Shown: piece after piece, positions 34,959 through 45,213 of the stretch
Numbering within the stretch: position 1 is the first letter of the stretch
Layout of the letters: every line of letters starts with the position of its first letter
Assembly: GCF_034479615.1 (NCBI RefSeq)
Contig: NZ_CP140255.1
Span: 1,984,001-2,048,000, forward strand
From: Vreelandella neptunia
GTDB lineage: Bacteria; Pseudomonadota; Gammaproteobacteria; Pseudomonadales; Halomonadaceae
Direction of reading: 5' to 3'
Length of the DNA stretch: 64,000 nt
The notes under the pieces: generated by a model
What the model saw: the letters and a program-made list of their open reading frames with translations, nothing else
Told to the model about the DNA's origin: nothing
Databases searched by the model: none
Program-made: the position numbers and the translations under genes

Positions 34959-37562
34959 TTAGGCTTCTTGAGCGACCGGAATCACGTTTGAGGCGATCTT
35001 TTGATACTCCTCAATTTCGTGAAAGTTCATATAACGATAAATCTCGCCCGCCATAGCGTCAAACTCACTCATATAACGTTGATACTCTTCAACGCTGGGG
35101 AGACGTCCTTCTACTGCGGCAACGGCCGCCAGTTCCGCAGAGGCGAGGTACACATTGGCACCGTCACCCAAACGGTTCGGGAAGTTACGTGTAGACGTAG
35201 ACACCACGGTGCTCTTAGCGGCAACGCGGGCCTGGTTACCCATGCACAGTGAACAACCCGGCATTTCCATACGGGCACCGGCACGGCCGTAGATGCCGTA
35301 GTAGCCCTCTTCGGTCAGCTGATGCTGATCCATTTTCGTCGGTGGTGCCAGCCACAGCCGGGTTTTTAAGCTACCGGCAGGCTGCTTCTCAAGCAGTTTG
35401 CCAGCAGCCCGGAAGTGGCCGATGTTGGTCATGCAAGAACCGATAAAGACTTCGTCGATTTTCTGGCCTGCGACTTCAGACAGCAGACGCGCATCGTCAG
35501 GGTCATTCGGCGCACACAGAACGGGCTCTTTAATTTCAGCCAGATCAATTTCGATAACTTCGGTGTACTCGGCATCCTGGTCAGCACGCATCAAGCTGGG
35601 GTTAGCCAGCCAAGCTTCCATGCCCTCAATACGACGGCTAATGGTGCGCTCGTCACCGTAACCGTTGCCCATCATCCACTTCAAGAGGGTGATGTTAGAC
35701 TTCAAGTATTCGGTAACGCTCTCTTCCGACAGCGTAATGGTACAGCCAGCGGCGGAGCGCTCAGCGGATGCATCAGAAAGCTCAAAGGCTTGCTCAACCG
35801 TTAAGTCTTCCAGACCTTCAATTTCCAACACGCGCCCTGAAAAGGCGTTTTTCTTGTTGGATTTATCAACGGTCAGCAAGCCTTGCTTGATGGCGTAGAG
35901 CGGAATGGCGTGAACCAGGTCACGCAGCGTAACGCCGGGCTGGCGTTTGCCCTTGAAGCGAACCAGTACTGACTCCGGCATATCCAGCGGCATAACGCCG
36001 GTGGCAGCAGCAAACGCTACCAGGCCTGAACCCGCCGGGAATGAGATGCCGAGCGGGAAACGGGTGTGCGAGTCACCGCCGGTGCCCACCGTATCAGGCA
36101 GCAGCATGCGGTTAAGCCAGCTGTGAATGATGCCGTCGCCGGGGCGTAGTGAAACGCCGCCACGGTTCATAATGAAGTCGGGCAGGGTGTGGTGAGTATC
36201 CACATCCACGGGCTTCGGATAAGCTGCGGTGTGACAGAACGACTGCATAACCAGGTCGGCTTGGAAACCAAGGCAGGCAAGGTCTTTCAGCTCATCACGG
36301 GTCATCGGGCCTGTGGTGTCTTGCGAGCCAACGGTGGTCATCTTGGGCTCGCAGTACATGCCGGGGCGAACGCCCTCAAGACCACAGGCTTTACCGACCA
36401 TTTTCTGCGCTAAGGTGAAGCCTTTGCCAGTATCTTTAGGCTGATCGGGTAGGCGGAAAACGTCAGAAGTGGGTAGGCCCAGTGACTCACGCGCCTTACC
36501 AGTCAAACCACGGCCAATGATTAGGGGAATACGGCCGCCAGCGCGTACTTCATCCAGAATCAGCTGCGTTTTAAGCTCAAAAGTGGTGATAACGTCATCG
36601 CTACCGTGTTTGCACACTTTACCTGCGTAGGGGTAAACATCGATGACGTCGCCCATGTTCAGGTTGGTGACGTCCATTTCAACCGGTAGAGCGCCTGAAT
36701 CTTCCATGGTGTTAAAGAAGATAGGTGCAATTTTGCTACCAAAGCAGAAGCCGCCAGCGCGCTTGTTGGGTGCGTAGGGAATATCGTCGCCGAAGAACCA
36801 CAGCACCGAGTTGGTGGCTGACTTACGCGATGAGCCGGTGCCGACTACGTCGCCGACATAGACGACGGGGAAGCCTTTGGCTTTAACATCTTCGATCTGT
36901 TTGAGCGGGCCAGTGGTGCCTGGAACCACTGGCTCAATGCCGTCGCGCTCGTTTTTGAGCATGGCGTTGGCATGGAGCGGAATATCCGGGCGTGACCAGG
37001 CATCCGGTGCAGGTGACAGGTCATCGGTATTGGTTTCACCAGGAACTTTAAACACGCTCAGGGTGATTTTTTCAGCCAGTGCGGGTTTAGACAGGAACCA
37101 TTCGGCGTCTGCCCAGGACTGAATCACCTCTTTCGCGACGCTGTTGCCATTTTTGGCGCGGCTTTCCACATCGTGGAAGGCGTCGAACATCAGTAGGGTG
37201 TGCTTGAGCTGCTCGCCTGCTTCGCGGGCAAGCTCTTCGTTATCGAGTAGCTCTACCATTGAAACGATGTTGTAGCCACCTTGCATAGTGCCCAGCAGCT
37301 TGACGGCGTGAATCTTGTCGATCAGCGGAGAGCTCGCTTCACCTTTCGCAATAGCGGTGAGGAAGCCTGCTTTTACATAAGCGGCCTCGTCAACGCCCGG
37401 CGGAACGCGGTTGGTGATTAAATCAAGGATAAACTCCTCTTCACCGGCCGGTGGCGTTTTCAGTAGCTCAACCAGTGAGGCTACTTGTTCGGCATTTAGG
37501 GGTTTGGGCGGGACGCCCTCGGCGGCACGTTCCTCGACATGTTGGCGATAAGCTTCAAGCAC
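34959..37562 (-). CDS. acnB: Aconitate hydratase B
   Basis: AcnB isomerises citrate to isocitrate in the TCA cycle and can bind mRNA when its cluster is lost. The 867-residue product starts with the AcnB-specific HEAT-like domain ([21 protein letters not shown]). It continues with the swivelling domain ([16 protein letters not shown]) and ends with domains carrying the 4Fe-4S ligands, GSCMTNIGH and [10 protein letters not shown]. The start is a GTG (37562) after GAGAGGG. It is monocistronic, with its own terminator. Confidence 0.97.
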   Translation of the reverse strand: MLEAYRQHVEERAAEGVPPKPLNAEQVASLVELLKTPPAGEEEFILDLITNRVPPGVDEAAYVKAGFLTAIAKGEASSPLIDKIHAVKLLGTMQGGYNIVSMVELLDNEELAREAGEQLKHTLLMFDAFHDVESRAKNGNSVAKEVIQSWADAEWFLSKPALAEKITLSVFKVPGETNTDDLSPAPDAWSRPDIPLHANAMLKNERDGIEPVVPGTTGPLKQIEDVKAKGFPVVYVGDVVGTGSSRKSATNSVLWFFGDDIPYAPNKRAGGFCFGSKIAPIFFNTMEDSGALPVEMDVTNLNMGDVIDVYPYAGKVCKHGSDDVITTFELKTQLILDEVRAGGRIPLIIGRGLTGKARESLGLPTSDVFRLPDQPKDTGKGFTLAQKMVGKACGLEGVRPGMYCEPKMTTVGSQDTTGPMTRDELKDLACLGFQADLVMQSFCHTAAYPKPVDVDTHHTLPDFIMNRGGVSLRPGDGIIHSWLNRMLLPDTVGTGGDSHTRFPLGISFPAGSGLVAFAAATGVMPLDMPESVLVRFKGKRQPGVTLRDLVHAIPLYAIKQGLLTVDKSNKKNAFSGRVLEIEGLEDLTVEQAFELSDASAERSAAGCTITLSEESVTEYLKSNITLLKWMMGNGYGDERTISRRIEGMEAWLANPSLMRADQDAEYTEVIEIDLAEIKEPVLCAPNDPDDARLLSEVAGQKIDEVFIGSCMTNIGHFRAAGKLLEKQPAGSLKTRLWLAPPTKMDQHQLTEEGYYGIYGRAGARMEMPGCSLCMGNQARVAAKSTVVSTSTRNFPNRLGDGANVYLASAELAAVAAVEGRLPSVEEYQRYMSEFDAMAGEIYRYMNFHEIEEYQKIASNVIPVAQEA

Positions 37563-38109
37563 GTTGGGGCCCTCTCATTCACGTTTCATTTACTTTATGG
37601 TGACGGCCTGCACATTGCACGGTGTTGGCTGCGCAGTTTTTATAAAGTGGGGCCGATCACATATGACATACGCTTGACAAACAGCGTGTGGTTGGATGGC
37701 TGCGATTCTACGGCAAACTGTCGACAATGTTAAGCTGGCAAGCAGAGACGACTCTTGTACTTTATGTTGATGTCACGATTTAAACGGATCAAAAAAACGC
37801 TTTTTATTAGCCAATTGGCTCAAAATCAGGAAAGTTTTTTCCATTTCATAGCGAACCTTAGGCTATGCGGGTGTGATTATCGTTACAGCGCGTTACCATA
37901 CTCCTCACTTACTTAACTGGAGAGCCGTTTTACTGCTGTAGTGCCTATGCAAGCGTATTGATTAAAAGTGTGTGGAGCATTTTTAAACGCGTAGCTACAT
38001 TAGTAATAGATGATTCAGGTCGTAGAGAATGGTATGCAACAGGGAACTATAAGCGCCTTATGGCCTTATATGTTGTACAATAGTGAGATATAAGCTTGGT
38101 GATGGTGTT
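37563..38109. other. Divergent acnB/miaE intergenic region
   Basis: This 547-base AT-richer region holds no supported gene. The only structured site seen is the perfect 12-base palindrome AGCCAATTGGCT (37809-37820). A TACAAT hexamer lies about 35 bases before miaE but without a convincing -35. Promoters for both flanking genes must be inside. Confidence 0.5.
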
Positions 38110-38787
38110 ATGTTGATACAACCTTCTACACAAACTACAAAAAAGAGTGGCTTGCAAACGGCTGATCACGCAGTGAAAGCGGATGATTTGCTGCCGGAAA
38201 GTTTGCACCAGTTTTTGGCCTGTGCGACCCCTGAAGCATGGCTGCAGTGGGCGCTTGAAAATCCAGAAACGCTGCTAATTGACCATGCGCAGTGCGAAAA
38301 AAAAGCCGCATCTACCGCTATGAGCTTGCTCTATCGTTATGTAGATCAACCACTTTTGCTGAGCAAAATGTCGCAATTAGCTCGTGAAGAGTTACTGCAT
38401 TTCGAGCAAGTAGTCGCGCTCATGGAAGCACGCGGTGTGGCCTACCAGCACTTGACCGCTTCACGCTACGCGGAAGGGCTAAGGCGACACCTGCGCAGCA
38501 ATGACCCCGAACGGTTAATTGATGTGCTCATCATCGGCGCACTTATTGAAGCGCGCAGTTGTGAACGCTTCGCTTGCTTAATTCCTTATTTAGATGAAGA
38601 GCTTGCCAAGTTTTATCGCACCCTGGTGAAGTCAGAAGGCCGTCACTTCGAGGATTATCTGCTACTGGCTCGCCAGCAGACATCGGACTCAATTGACGAG
38701 CGGATCGCTTTTTTTGTAGCGCGTGAAGCGGAGCTGATTACTTCGACCGATACTGCTTTTCGTTTTCATAGCGGCGTGCCAGCTTAA
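38110..38787 (+). CDS. miaE: tRNA-(ms2io6A) hydroxylase
   Basis: MiaE is a non-heme di-iron monooxygenase that hydroxylates the isopentenyl group of ms2i6A37 in tRNAs reading U-starting codons. The 225-residue product shows the ferritin-like iron ligands in HAQCEKKAAST, LAREELLHFEQV, IEARSCERF and SEGRHFEDYL. ATG 38110 is used; a GTG at 38083 is in frame but would add nine unrelated residues. The large BTAD regulator begins 27 bases after the stop, so the two may be co-transcribed. Confidence 0.93.
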   Translation: MLIQPSTQTTKKSGLQTADHAVKADDLLPESLHQFLACATPEAWLQWALENPETLLIDHAQCEKKAASTAMSLLYRYVDQPLLLSKMSQLAREELLHFEQVVALMEARGVAYQHLTASRYAEGLRRHLRSNDPERLIDVLIIGALIEARSCERFACLIPYLDEELAKFYRTLVKSEGRHFEDYLLLARQQTSDSIDERIAFFVAREAELITSTDTAFRFHSGVPA

Positions 38788-38814
38788 CCCGCTTAGCCCG
38801 GCAGGATGTTTATC

Positions 38815-41800
38815 ATGCGCGATGCTCGTGAGACAGACCAGTTAACCCTATTTGGCCATTTTTCACTCACTCAGGGTGAAGATGTATTAACTCACTTCAG
38901 CTACGACAAAGTGAAAGCGCTGCTCGTTTATCTGTTACTACATCGTCAGCCGGTTAATCGTGCCGCGCTGGCGGAACTGCTGTGGCCCGACCAAGGGTTA
39001 TCTTCCGGCAGGACTAACCTGCGTCACGCGCTGCACTGTTTACGGCAGTCGTTGGGAGAGAGTGCTGACCAAGTATTAAGCGTCTCCCGGCAAACGATTG
39101 CCTTCCAGCTTCCGGCCAATTGGAAAGTCGACCTGCATACGCTGCAGCAGCTGCTCGAAGGGCCGCGTGACTTGGATACACTGGAAGCACTGATGACCTG
39201 TTACCAAGGTGACCTAATTGAAGAGCTTCAATTGGCCAGCTGTAGTGAGTTTCAGCGCTGGTTAGTCCAGGTGCGCAATGAATGGCGCCAGCGCGTCATT
39301 CGTTTTGCCGAACAGGTGCTCGAAGCTCACACCGATGTGCCTGATTTGATCCTGGAAACCCTGGTGAGTCGCTTCTCTGGCTATGGCCCGTTTCATGAGC
39401 GCTTGGTACGCCAGCTGGCTGAACAGAATCAAATGGCCGCCGCTCATGAGCAGTATAATAGCTACTTGCAGCTACTGGCATTGTCAGGCCAGCAGCCTGA
39501 ACCTAGTTTCTTACAGCTGGCCAGTTACTGGTCTGACGGCCACCATGACCCGCGCATGATGAGCCCTCAAGGGGCTTTTTCCCGCGCGCTGGCGGCGGAC
39601 AGCAAACCTCTACGTGAAGATGAGATTGAGCTGCGCCAGCTTTCCGTAATGGCTATCCGGTTGCGCCTAAAAGGGGAGTGGCAAGATCGTGCCGCGACGC
39701 GCCACTGTCTCACTCTGCAACTGGAGCTATTGCGTTGGCTAGAGCAGCAGTGCCATCACTTGGGCGGCTTCTGGCTGCCTGGCGCCACCGGCGGCTTGGG
39801 GTTAGCTTGTTTCGGCACCCACGGGCCTGCTCATCAGTTGGCTGAGTTAGTGGCGCTCTATGAGCACTGCCGACAGGCGCTTCCCCAAGAGAGTGCCCGC
39901 CACTGGTCTGGCGAAGGCGAAGTGCCGCAATTTGAGTTAGCTGCTGGTTTGCATAGCGGGCGAGTCGTTTATCTACCCGAGCGGCAACTGGCTGATCCGC
40001 TGGGGCAAGTCACCCAAACCTCGCTGGAGCTAATGAGCGCGGCCGAAGGCAGTGAGCTGGTCATCTCTCAAGAAGCCAGCCAGCACATGCCGCCCGCGTT
40101 GGATCTACAGCCGCGGCTGGTATCGCGTTTGGTGGCGAGTGACGGTCGCGTTCGACTGCGTGCTTTAGTGCTTGGCCTAAACGAAGGCGGCCGAGATGCG
40201 CTGCCGCCTAGCCTGGTCGGGCGTGAAACCTCGCTGCGTACGCTGCGCGATGCGTTGGCGCGGGCAGGTATAGGTTTGCGTCAAAGCGTATTAGTACGCG
40301 GGGCGTCTGGTATGGGTAAATCGGCACTGATGGTCGGTTTCCGCCAGTTAGAGCTCAGTCGCGATGCGGCAATTTGCTGGCAGCCCACCACGCGGCTGTC
40401 GGTGCTGGATCCCTACGGCGTTGCCCGCACTTTGGTTAGCTGGTATCTCAAGCGACCACTAACCGTTGAGGCGATTCACGAACTACAGGCGACGCTGGAG
40501 TTTGACCAGCTTACGCCCGAGCGCCAGCACCTGTTGGAAGAGGCGCTTGGGGTGCACGAAGTTCAGGAGATCACCCAGCTTGCCCAAAGCGGTGAAGCCG
40601 TTGAACTGGTGGTGATGTTGCTGCACCGCTTAATCGAGCGTCAGGCGACTACCCATACTCTGGTACTGATGGTCGATGATTTACAGTGGCTTGATGAGCC
40701 GTCGTTTAAAGTGCTCGCTGGGTTGCAGGCACGTTTGCCAATCAATACCGCCTTTATGCTGGTAGCCAGCCATCACGGCAGAGAGCTGCTACCGGTGAAG
40801 CTACATTGGGATCAACAGATTAGTTTGGGGAATCTGGATCCGCAGCAGTCTTCACGGCTATTGTCACAGCTGTCACGGCGCTACCGCATTCATTTGAGCC
40901 CGCGGTTACGCAACCAGATTATTGAGCGCTGCGATGGCGTGCCGCTCTATATGCAGGAGATTTGCCGGCGTCTGGATATGGATCGTCGCGAAGGGCGCAG
41001 TGTCCAGTTCGATGAACTGCCCAAAGGATTATTAGGTCTGTTGGCAAGCCGTATTGATCAGCTTGAGGGTGACCGAGAAATTGCCCACATAGCGGCAGTG
41101 CTGGGTAAGCGCTTCCGGTTGGATTTTCTACTGGAGTGTAGCGGCTGGGAAAAAGGTCGGCTTAACCAAGCGCTCGAACATATGCGGGCGCTTGAGATTG
41201 TCGAGCCGGTCGATAAAGAGAGCGGCGAACACGAATACCAGTTTAGCCATCAACTGCTGCAAGAAGCGGCCTATCTTTCCTGTCCGCGGGATGTGCGGGT
41301 CAAGCTGCATCAGCAAGTAGTGACCTTAATTGAGGAGCGCTTCCCGGTGTGGATTAGTCGCCACCCCGGCGATTTTGCCACCCATCTGCGCCGTAGCGGT
41401 CATTATGCCCGTGGTGCACGCTATTTCGAACTGGCCGCCCGGGAAGCGCTTAAGGTGAGCGCCAACCGAACTGCACTACGCATGGCCGATTTCGGTTTGG
41501 CGAGCTTGCGCCACGTCGAGCATGAGATTGAGCGTGAAGTGAGTCTGCTCACCGTGCGCGGCCAGGCGGCCTTCTCACTTGAGGGGCATGGCTCGCCTAC
41601 CGCTCACGAAAGCTTTGTGCGTGCGAGGGAGCTACTGCGCGAATCGGGTACCGATAGATTAGAAGACCCAGAAGATCTAGAGCAGATATTCCTGGTCAAA
41701 TGGGGGCTTTGGGTAGGGCGTAGCCAGCGCTATGCTCATGCCGATGCCTTTGCACTGGCGTCGACGCTCGCTGATCTCGCTGCACGTCTTGAAGACCCTC

Positions 41801-42714
41801 GCTATCGTCGTTTGGCCGACTATGCCCGCGCTAACTGCGAATACTGGGCAGGTCGCATTCAGCAGGCTCACGACCATTTAGATGAAATCGATCCCCTCAA
41901 TGCGCAAATGATGATCGAGTGGCTACCGTTCTCCGATCATCCGCAAGTTTCGGCCGCCTGCTTTCAGGGCTGGGCGCTCTGCCTGCGCGGTGATTATCAG
42001 CGTGCCGAGCGGCAAGTATCGGCGGCGATTCGGCTGGCGGAGAAAATCGCCCACCCCGGTACCTTGGCGCTGGCGCTGCTATTTGCCGCTGCGCTCTACC
42101 GTCAGCTAGGTCACGTTCACTTGGCCGCGCGGCATGCAGAACGAGCGGCGGCAATGACCGGAACGCCCGATTTACAGCTGTGGCAAATTTCCAGCCAGTG
42201 CATTCTCGGTTGGCAACGAGCCCTGGCAGGCGATGCCACCGGGTTGACTCAGTTACGCGATAGCCTGGATCAGATGGCGGAGCTGAATGGTCGTGACCGC
42301 TACCAGCGGCCGGTGCTGTGGTACTCGGATGCCTGCATTGAACTAGGCGAGCTAAATGCCGCAGAGGAGTACCTCGACCAGTGCTTGGTGATTGCCCGTG
42401 AACGTACCACGCTATTTTTGCCTGAATTAGCCACCCAACTGGCCAAGGTGCGTGTTCTGCTGGGACACCCCGCCAATGAAGTCAAAGCATTGGCTGAAAT
42501 GGCGATAAACCAGTCCCGCGAGCACGGCAATCGCCACCAGGAGCTAGCGGCCCTTGAGCTATGGCTGACGCGTATCGAGCCTAACGACCAGCAGGCGAAA
42601 GAGAGTTTTAGGCAGCTATTGAGTGAAGTCAGCCACAGCGATGCGCCGGTGCTAACCCGTTGGATCAGCTTGTTGGATCGCCGTTTACCGCGGCCGGTAG
42701 GCGCTGAAGGTTGA
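38815..42714 (+). CDS. Large SARP/BTAD-type ATPase regulator with degenerate cyclase domain
   Basis: The product of 1299 residues has an N-terminal winged-helix (about 8-95; LTLFGHFSLTQGED, then AALAELLWPDQGLSSGRTNLRHALHCLR) and a bacterial transcriptional activator domain (about 100-235). A region at about 270-450 has the outline of a class III cyclase (LSVMAIRL, GGLGLACFG, LAAGLHSGRVVY, SAAEGSELVIS) but lacks both metal-binding Asp positions. A STAND/AAA ATPase follows with P-loop GASGMGKS (496-503) and Walker B LMVDDLQWLDE. About 450 C-terminal residues are helical TPR-like repeats. AGGA precedes ATG 38815. It probably is a signal-gated transcription activator, with unknown ligand and targets. 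Confidence 0.8.
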   Translation: MRDARETDQLTLFGHFSLTQGEDVLTHFSYDKVKALLVYLLLHRQPVNRAALAELLWPDQGLSSGRTNLRHALHCLRQSLGESADQVLSVSRQTIAFQLPANWKVDLHTLQQLLEGPRDLDTLEALMTCYQGDLIEELQLASCSEFQRWLVQVRNEWRQRVIRFAEQVLEAHTDVPDLILETLVSRFSGYGPFHERLVRQLAEQNQMAAAHEQYNSYLQLLALSGQQPEPSFLQLASYWSDGHHDPRMMSPQGAFSRALAADSKPLREDEIELRQLSVMAIRLRLKGEWQDRAATRHCLTLQLELLRWLEQQCHHLGGFWLPGATGGLGLACFGTHGPAHQLAELVALYEHCRQALPQESARHWSGEGEVPQFELAAGLHSGRVVYLPERQLADPLGQVTQTSLELMSAAEGSELVISQEASQHMPPALDLQPRLVSRLVASDGRVRLRALVLGLNEGGRDALPPSLVGRETSLRTLRDALARAGIGLRQSVLVRGASGMGKSALMVGFRQLELSRDAAICWQPTTRLSVLDPYGVARTLVSWYLKRPLTVEAIHELQATLEFDQLTPERQHLLEEALGVHEVQEITQLAQSGEAVELVVMLLHRLIERQATTHTLVLMVDDLQWLDEPSFKVLAGLQARLPINTAFMLVASHHGRELLPVKLHWDQQISLGNLDPQQSSRLLSQLSRRYRIHLSPRLRNQIIERCDGVPLYMQEICRRLDMDRREGRSVQFDELPKGLLGLLASRIDQLEGDREIAHIAAVLGKRFRLDFLLECSGWEKGRLNQALEHMRALEIVEPVDKESGEHEYQFSHQLLQEAAYLSCPRDVRVKLHQQVVTLIEERFPVWISRHPGDFATHLRRSGHYARGARYFELAAREALKVSANRTALRMADFGLASLRHVEHEIEREVSLLTVRGQAAFSLEGHGSPTAHESFVRARELLRESGTDRLEDPEDLEQIFLVKWGLWVGRSQRYAHADAFALASTLADLAARLEDPRYRRLADYARANCEYWAGRIQQAHDHLDEIDPLNAQMMIEWLPFSDHPQVSAACFQGWALCLRGDYQRAERQVSAAIRLAEKIAHPGTLALALLFAAALYRQLGHVHLAARHAERAAAMTGTPDLQLWQISSQCILGWQRALAGDATGLTQLRDSLDQMAELNGRDRYQRPVLWYSDACIELGELNAAEEYLDQCLVIARERTTLFLPELATQLAKVRVLLGHPANEVKALAEMAINQSREHGNRHQELAALELWLTRIEPNDQQAKESFRQLLSEVSHSDAPVLTRWISLLDRRLPRPVGAEG

Positions 42715-42735
42715 TAAACTAAAGCAGGGCACTGT

Positions 42736-42993
42736 TTAACGGGTGTCCTGCTCCAGCCACGTCAAGGTGGCGAGCGCCTCTTCCCGGTGCTCGCCGCACA
42801 CACTGGCGTCAAAGTTAAACCGCTCGCAGACCCTGGGGCGGCTCGGATCTCCGAACAAACGGCACAGGTTATCCTCGTCTAACTGCACGCAGCGAACGCC
42901 CGCCGGCTTGCCCTCAGGCATGCCGGGGATAGCTGAGCTAATTGAAGGTGCGATGCAGCAGGCGCCACACCCCGCACGACACCCTTCACTCAT
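42736..42993 (-). CDS. YkgJ-family cysteine cluster protein
   Basis: This 85-residue protein has eight Cys: CRAGCGACC near the N terminus, then RCVQLDEDNLCRLF, RPRVCERF and VCGEH. The pattern is that of the YkgJ/YcgN (CxxCxxxCC-type) family, thought to bind zinc or an iron-sulfur cluster. Its ATG overlaps the stop of the QueD-like gene (ATGA), so it belongs to the que operon. No biochemical role is established for the family. Its placement suggests a metal or cluster function supporting queuosine synthesis. Confidence 0.8.
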   Translation of the reverse strand: MSEGCRAGCGACCIAPSISSAIPGMPEGKPAGVRCVQLDEDNLCRLFGDPSRPRVCERFNFDASVCGEHREEALATLTWLEQDTR

Positions 42994-43844
42994 AGCTGAC
43001 TTGGTGTAGCACTAGGTGTAGACATGGCAATCGCTCCCTTGTTGATGCCCTCAAAGGCCTGAATGCGCGTGGTTACGCCGCTTTGCGTGGCAACCTCTTT
43101 TGCCAGCCAAGCGGCGATATTTTCTACCGTGGTGGGGCCGGGGAGGATCGCGCATAGCGACTGTGGCAGCGTAATGGAGAAATCACCTTGAGCGGCCCGG
43201 TAGGCGCAGATCAGGAAGTCGTTATCCCGTGAGGTGATATCCGCCTCTTCAAGCAGGTAACGATTATCTAACCATGCGGCCCACTGCTGTTCGAGCTTAA
43301 GTTGACGTACCCCCTGCTGAAGGATATGTAGCCGCGAACGGTGGCCGTGGGCGATACGCTGGCAGTTGCCTAGGTGGCGCTTTAGGCCGTGCGTGTAGCC
43401 ATAGGCAGCGCCTTCAATGGCCTCGTCGTTCAGCGTTAGGGTGACCTGGTGGACATTGTTAGGACGCTGTTCAGTGAGCTGCTGGCTTAAATACTCAGCG
43501 ACCGTGTCAAGCTCAATGGTTTTCCACGGCAGCAGGCTAAACGCCTCTTTTGGCCCCCTTACTTCCATCGGGTAGGGCGTGGTAGTCCGTATGCACACAC
43601 CTTCGGGGCACTCTGTAACAATCACCCCGGGGGCTTGGGTGGGCACCAGTAGAGTATGATCTAAGCCGCTATCAAGCGTGCGCTTGATCCACGGCTTGAC
43701 TTCACCAAAGTCGAAGAGCATGCCATCTTCGCCTAGCTCGCCATCCAGCAGTGCGTCTACCTGCCAGCTACAGCCCACTAGGCCGCGCTCAGAACACCAA
43801 ATTGAAACGTCAATATGGGTCAGTTGGTTTACGAATAGGGACAT
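42990..43844 (-). CDS. Two-domain QueD-like 6-carboxytetrahydropterin synthase
   Basis: The 284-residue product contains two tandem PTPS/QueD folds, about twice the usual length. The first half has the strand and helix LFDFGEVKPWIKRTLDSGLDHTLL (the Asp-His of the catalytic relay) but no zinc-binding histidines (VGCSW where HGHS is expected). The second half has HGLKRHLGNCQRIAHGH (His152, Cys161, His166, His168), PTTVENIAAWL and AFEGINKGA (the Glu site) but no LDH. Active-site residues therefore appear shared between the halves. It sits between queE and ykgJ in overlapping order, supporting the CPH4 synthase step of preQ0 formation. Confidence 0.78.
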   Translation of the reverse strand: MSLFVNQLTHIDVSIWCSERGLVGCSWQVDALLDGELGEDGMLFDFGEVKPWIKRTLDSGLDHTLLVPTQAPGVIVTECPEGVCIRTTTPYPMEVRGPKEAFSLLPWKTIELDTVAEYLSQQLTEQRPNNVHQVTLTLNDEAIEGAAYGYTHGLKRHLGNCQRIAHGHRSRLHILQQGVRQLKLEQQWAAWLDNRYLLEEADITSRDNDFLICAYRAAQGDFSITLPQSLCAILPGPTTVENIAAWLAKEVATQSGVTTRIQAFEGINKGAIAMSTPSATPSQL

Positions 43845-44500
43845 TAATCAAAACCTGCTAATTTGTGCATTTGCAGCGATAGACGCCACTGGGGGTTAGC
43901 CATACAGTATGCGGTCGCTTCAGCGACGGTGGTCTTATCCTGATTGATAGGAGCAAGATCCATCGGCTGTAAAAAGAAGTGGCGAAACCCCAGGCTTGAA
44001 AACTGCTCTGGAGGAGCCTCTGCTTGAGGGTAAACGAGCTTTAGTTCGTCGCCTTGGGTAACGGCCAGCGGATTGCTGCCCTTAGGGCTGACACACAGCC
44101 AGTCAATGCCTGGGGGCGGTGGCAAAGTACCGTTGGTCTCGACGGCCACCTCAAACCCATGGCTATGCAACGTGGCAATCAGCGCTGTGTCAAGCTGCAG
44201 CAGTGGCTCGCCGCCAGTAAACACCACATAGGGTGTTGCCTTCGACTTGGCGTCACTGCTGTGGCTGGGCCAGAGCGCTGCAATGTGCTCAGCAAGGGCG
44301 GTAGCAGTGGCAAACTTACCGCCATTGATGCCGTTAGTGCCAATAAAGTCAGTATCGCAAAAAGTGCATTTAGCCGTCGCCCGATCAATCTCACGACCTG
44401 ACCACAGGTTGCAGCCGCTAAAACGACAGAAAACGCTCGCTCTGCCCGCTTGGGCACCTTCCCCCTGCAGGGTGTAGAAGGCTTCTTTGACTTGATACAT
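43844..44500 (-). CDS. queE: 7-carboxy-7-deazaguanine synthase
   Basis: QueE is the radical SAM enzyme that contracts the ring of 6-carboxytetrahydropterin to CDG. The 218-residue product begins YQVKEAFYTLQGEG and holds the variant cluster motif C-x14-C-x2-C (SGCN then KCTFCDTDF), the form known from Burkholderia QueE. VFTGGEPLLQ and VETNGTLP follow. The ATG at 44500 overlaps the queC stop (TGATG), and its own stop overlaps the next start (TAATG). An upstream in-frame extension inside queC is rejected. Confidence 0.95.
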   Translation of the reverse strand: MYQVKEAFYTLQGEGAQAGRASVFCRFSGCNLWSGREIDRATAKCTFCDTDFIGTNGINGGKFATATALAEHIAALWPSHSSDAKSKATPYVVFTGGEPLLQLDTALIATLHSHGFEVAVETNGTLPPPPGIDWLCVSPKGSNPLAVTQGDELKLVYPQAEAPPEQFSSLGFRHFFLQPMDLAPINQDKTTVAEATAYCMANPQWRLSLQMHKLAGFD

Positions 44501-45213
44501 CAGCGCTGACCTACTGCGCTGTCTACGCTGTAAGCCAATGGGTCGGTCACGCCGTTGGCGGCAAAGGCTTCCAGCCGCTCGCGGCAGCTGCCGCATACGC
44601 CGCAGGCAAGTTCACGGCCTTCATAGCAGGTCCATGTATGGCGGTAATCCAATCCCATTGCCAGGCCGTCACGCAGTATGTCGGCCTTGCTTACTTTGAG
44701 ATAAGGGGCGTGTAGCTTAACCGGCTCGAAGTTGGCGATGCCCGCGACATGATTCATAGCCTCGACGAACTCGGGGCGGCAGTCGGGGTATAAAACGTGG
44801 TCGCCGCCATGGGCGCCGTAGTCGACGCGCTCTGCGCCAATATTGACGGCCTTGGCAATCGCCAGGGAGAGCAAAATCATATTACGATTAGGCACCACGG
44901 TAGCGCGCAGGTTGTCTGCGTCATAGTCGCCCTGGGGCATTGCCTGGGCTGGGTTGGTGAGCGCCGAATTATCAATCAGGCCGTGTATAGCGCGAATATC
45001 GACCACTTGATGGGGGAGCCCTAGCGAGGCGCACACCTGGCGTGCAGTATCGAGTTCGCGGGCGTGCCGCTGGCCGTAGTCAAACGAAAGCGCGTGTACG
45101 TTAAGCCCTTCACGCAGTGCGCGGTGGAGCACGGTAAAAGAGTCCATTCCACCGGAATAGATAACAACGGTCGTGGTGGCTGTATCAGCCGCCATCGGGG
45201 GTGTTGATGACAT
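44500..45213 (-). CDS. queC: 7-cyano-7-deazaguanine (preQ0) synthase
   Basis: QueC uses ATP and ammonia to turn CDG into the nitrile preQ0. The product of about 237 residues has the PP-loop [29 protein letters not shown] and a C-terminal zinc site [21 protein letters not shown] 45213 was chosen; a GTG at 45249 and an ATG six codons further on are alternatives, and no start has a strong ribosome site. It leads a four-gene overlapping operon, queC-queE-queD-like-ykgJ. No preQ1 riboswitch was recognised upstream. Confidence 0.93.
   Translation of the reverse strand: MSSTPPMAADTATTTVVIYSGGMDSFTVLHRALREGLNVHALSFDYGQRHARELDTARQVCASLGLPHQVVDIRAIHGLIDNSALTNPAQAMPQGDYDADNLRATVVPNRNMILLSLAIAKAVNIGAERVDYGAHGGDHVLYPDCRPEFVEAMNHVAGIANFEPVKLHAPYLKVSKADILRDGLAMGLDYRHTWTCYEGRELACGVCGSCRERLEAFAANGVTDPLAYSVDSAVGQR

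Noticed and set aside
42990..43844. QueF (preQ0 reductase) as the identity of the third que gene
   Set aside because: Length is similar, but the QueF Cys/Asp motif is absent. The HGH zinc motif and FDFGE...LDH segments are those of the QueD/PTPS family.
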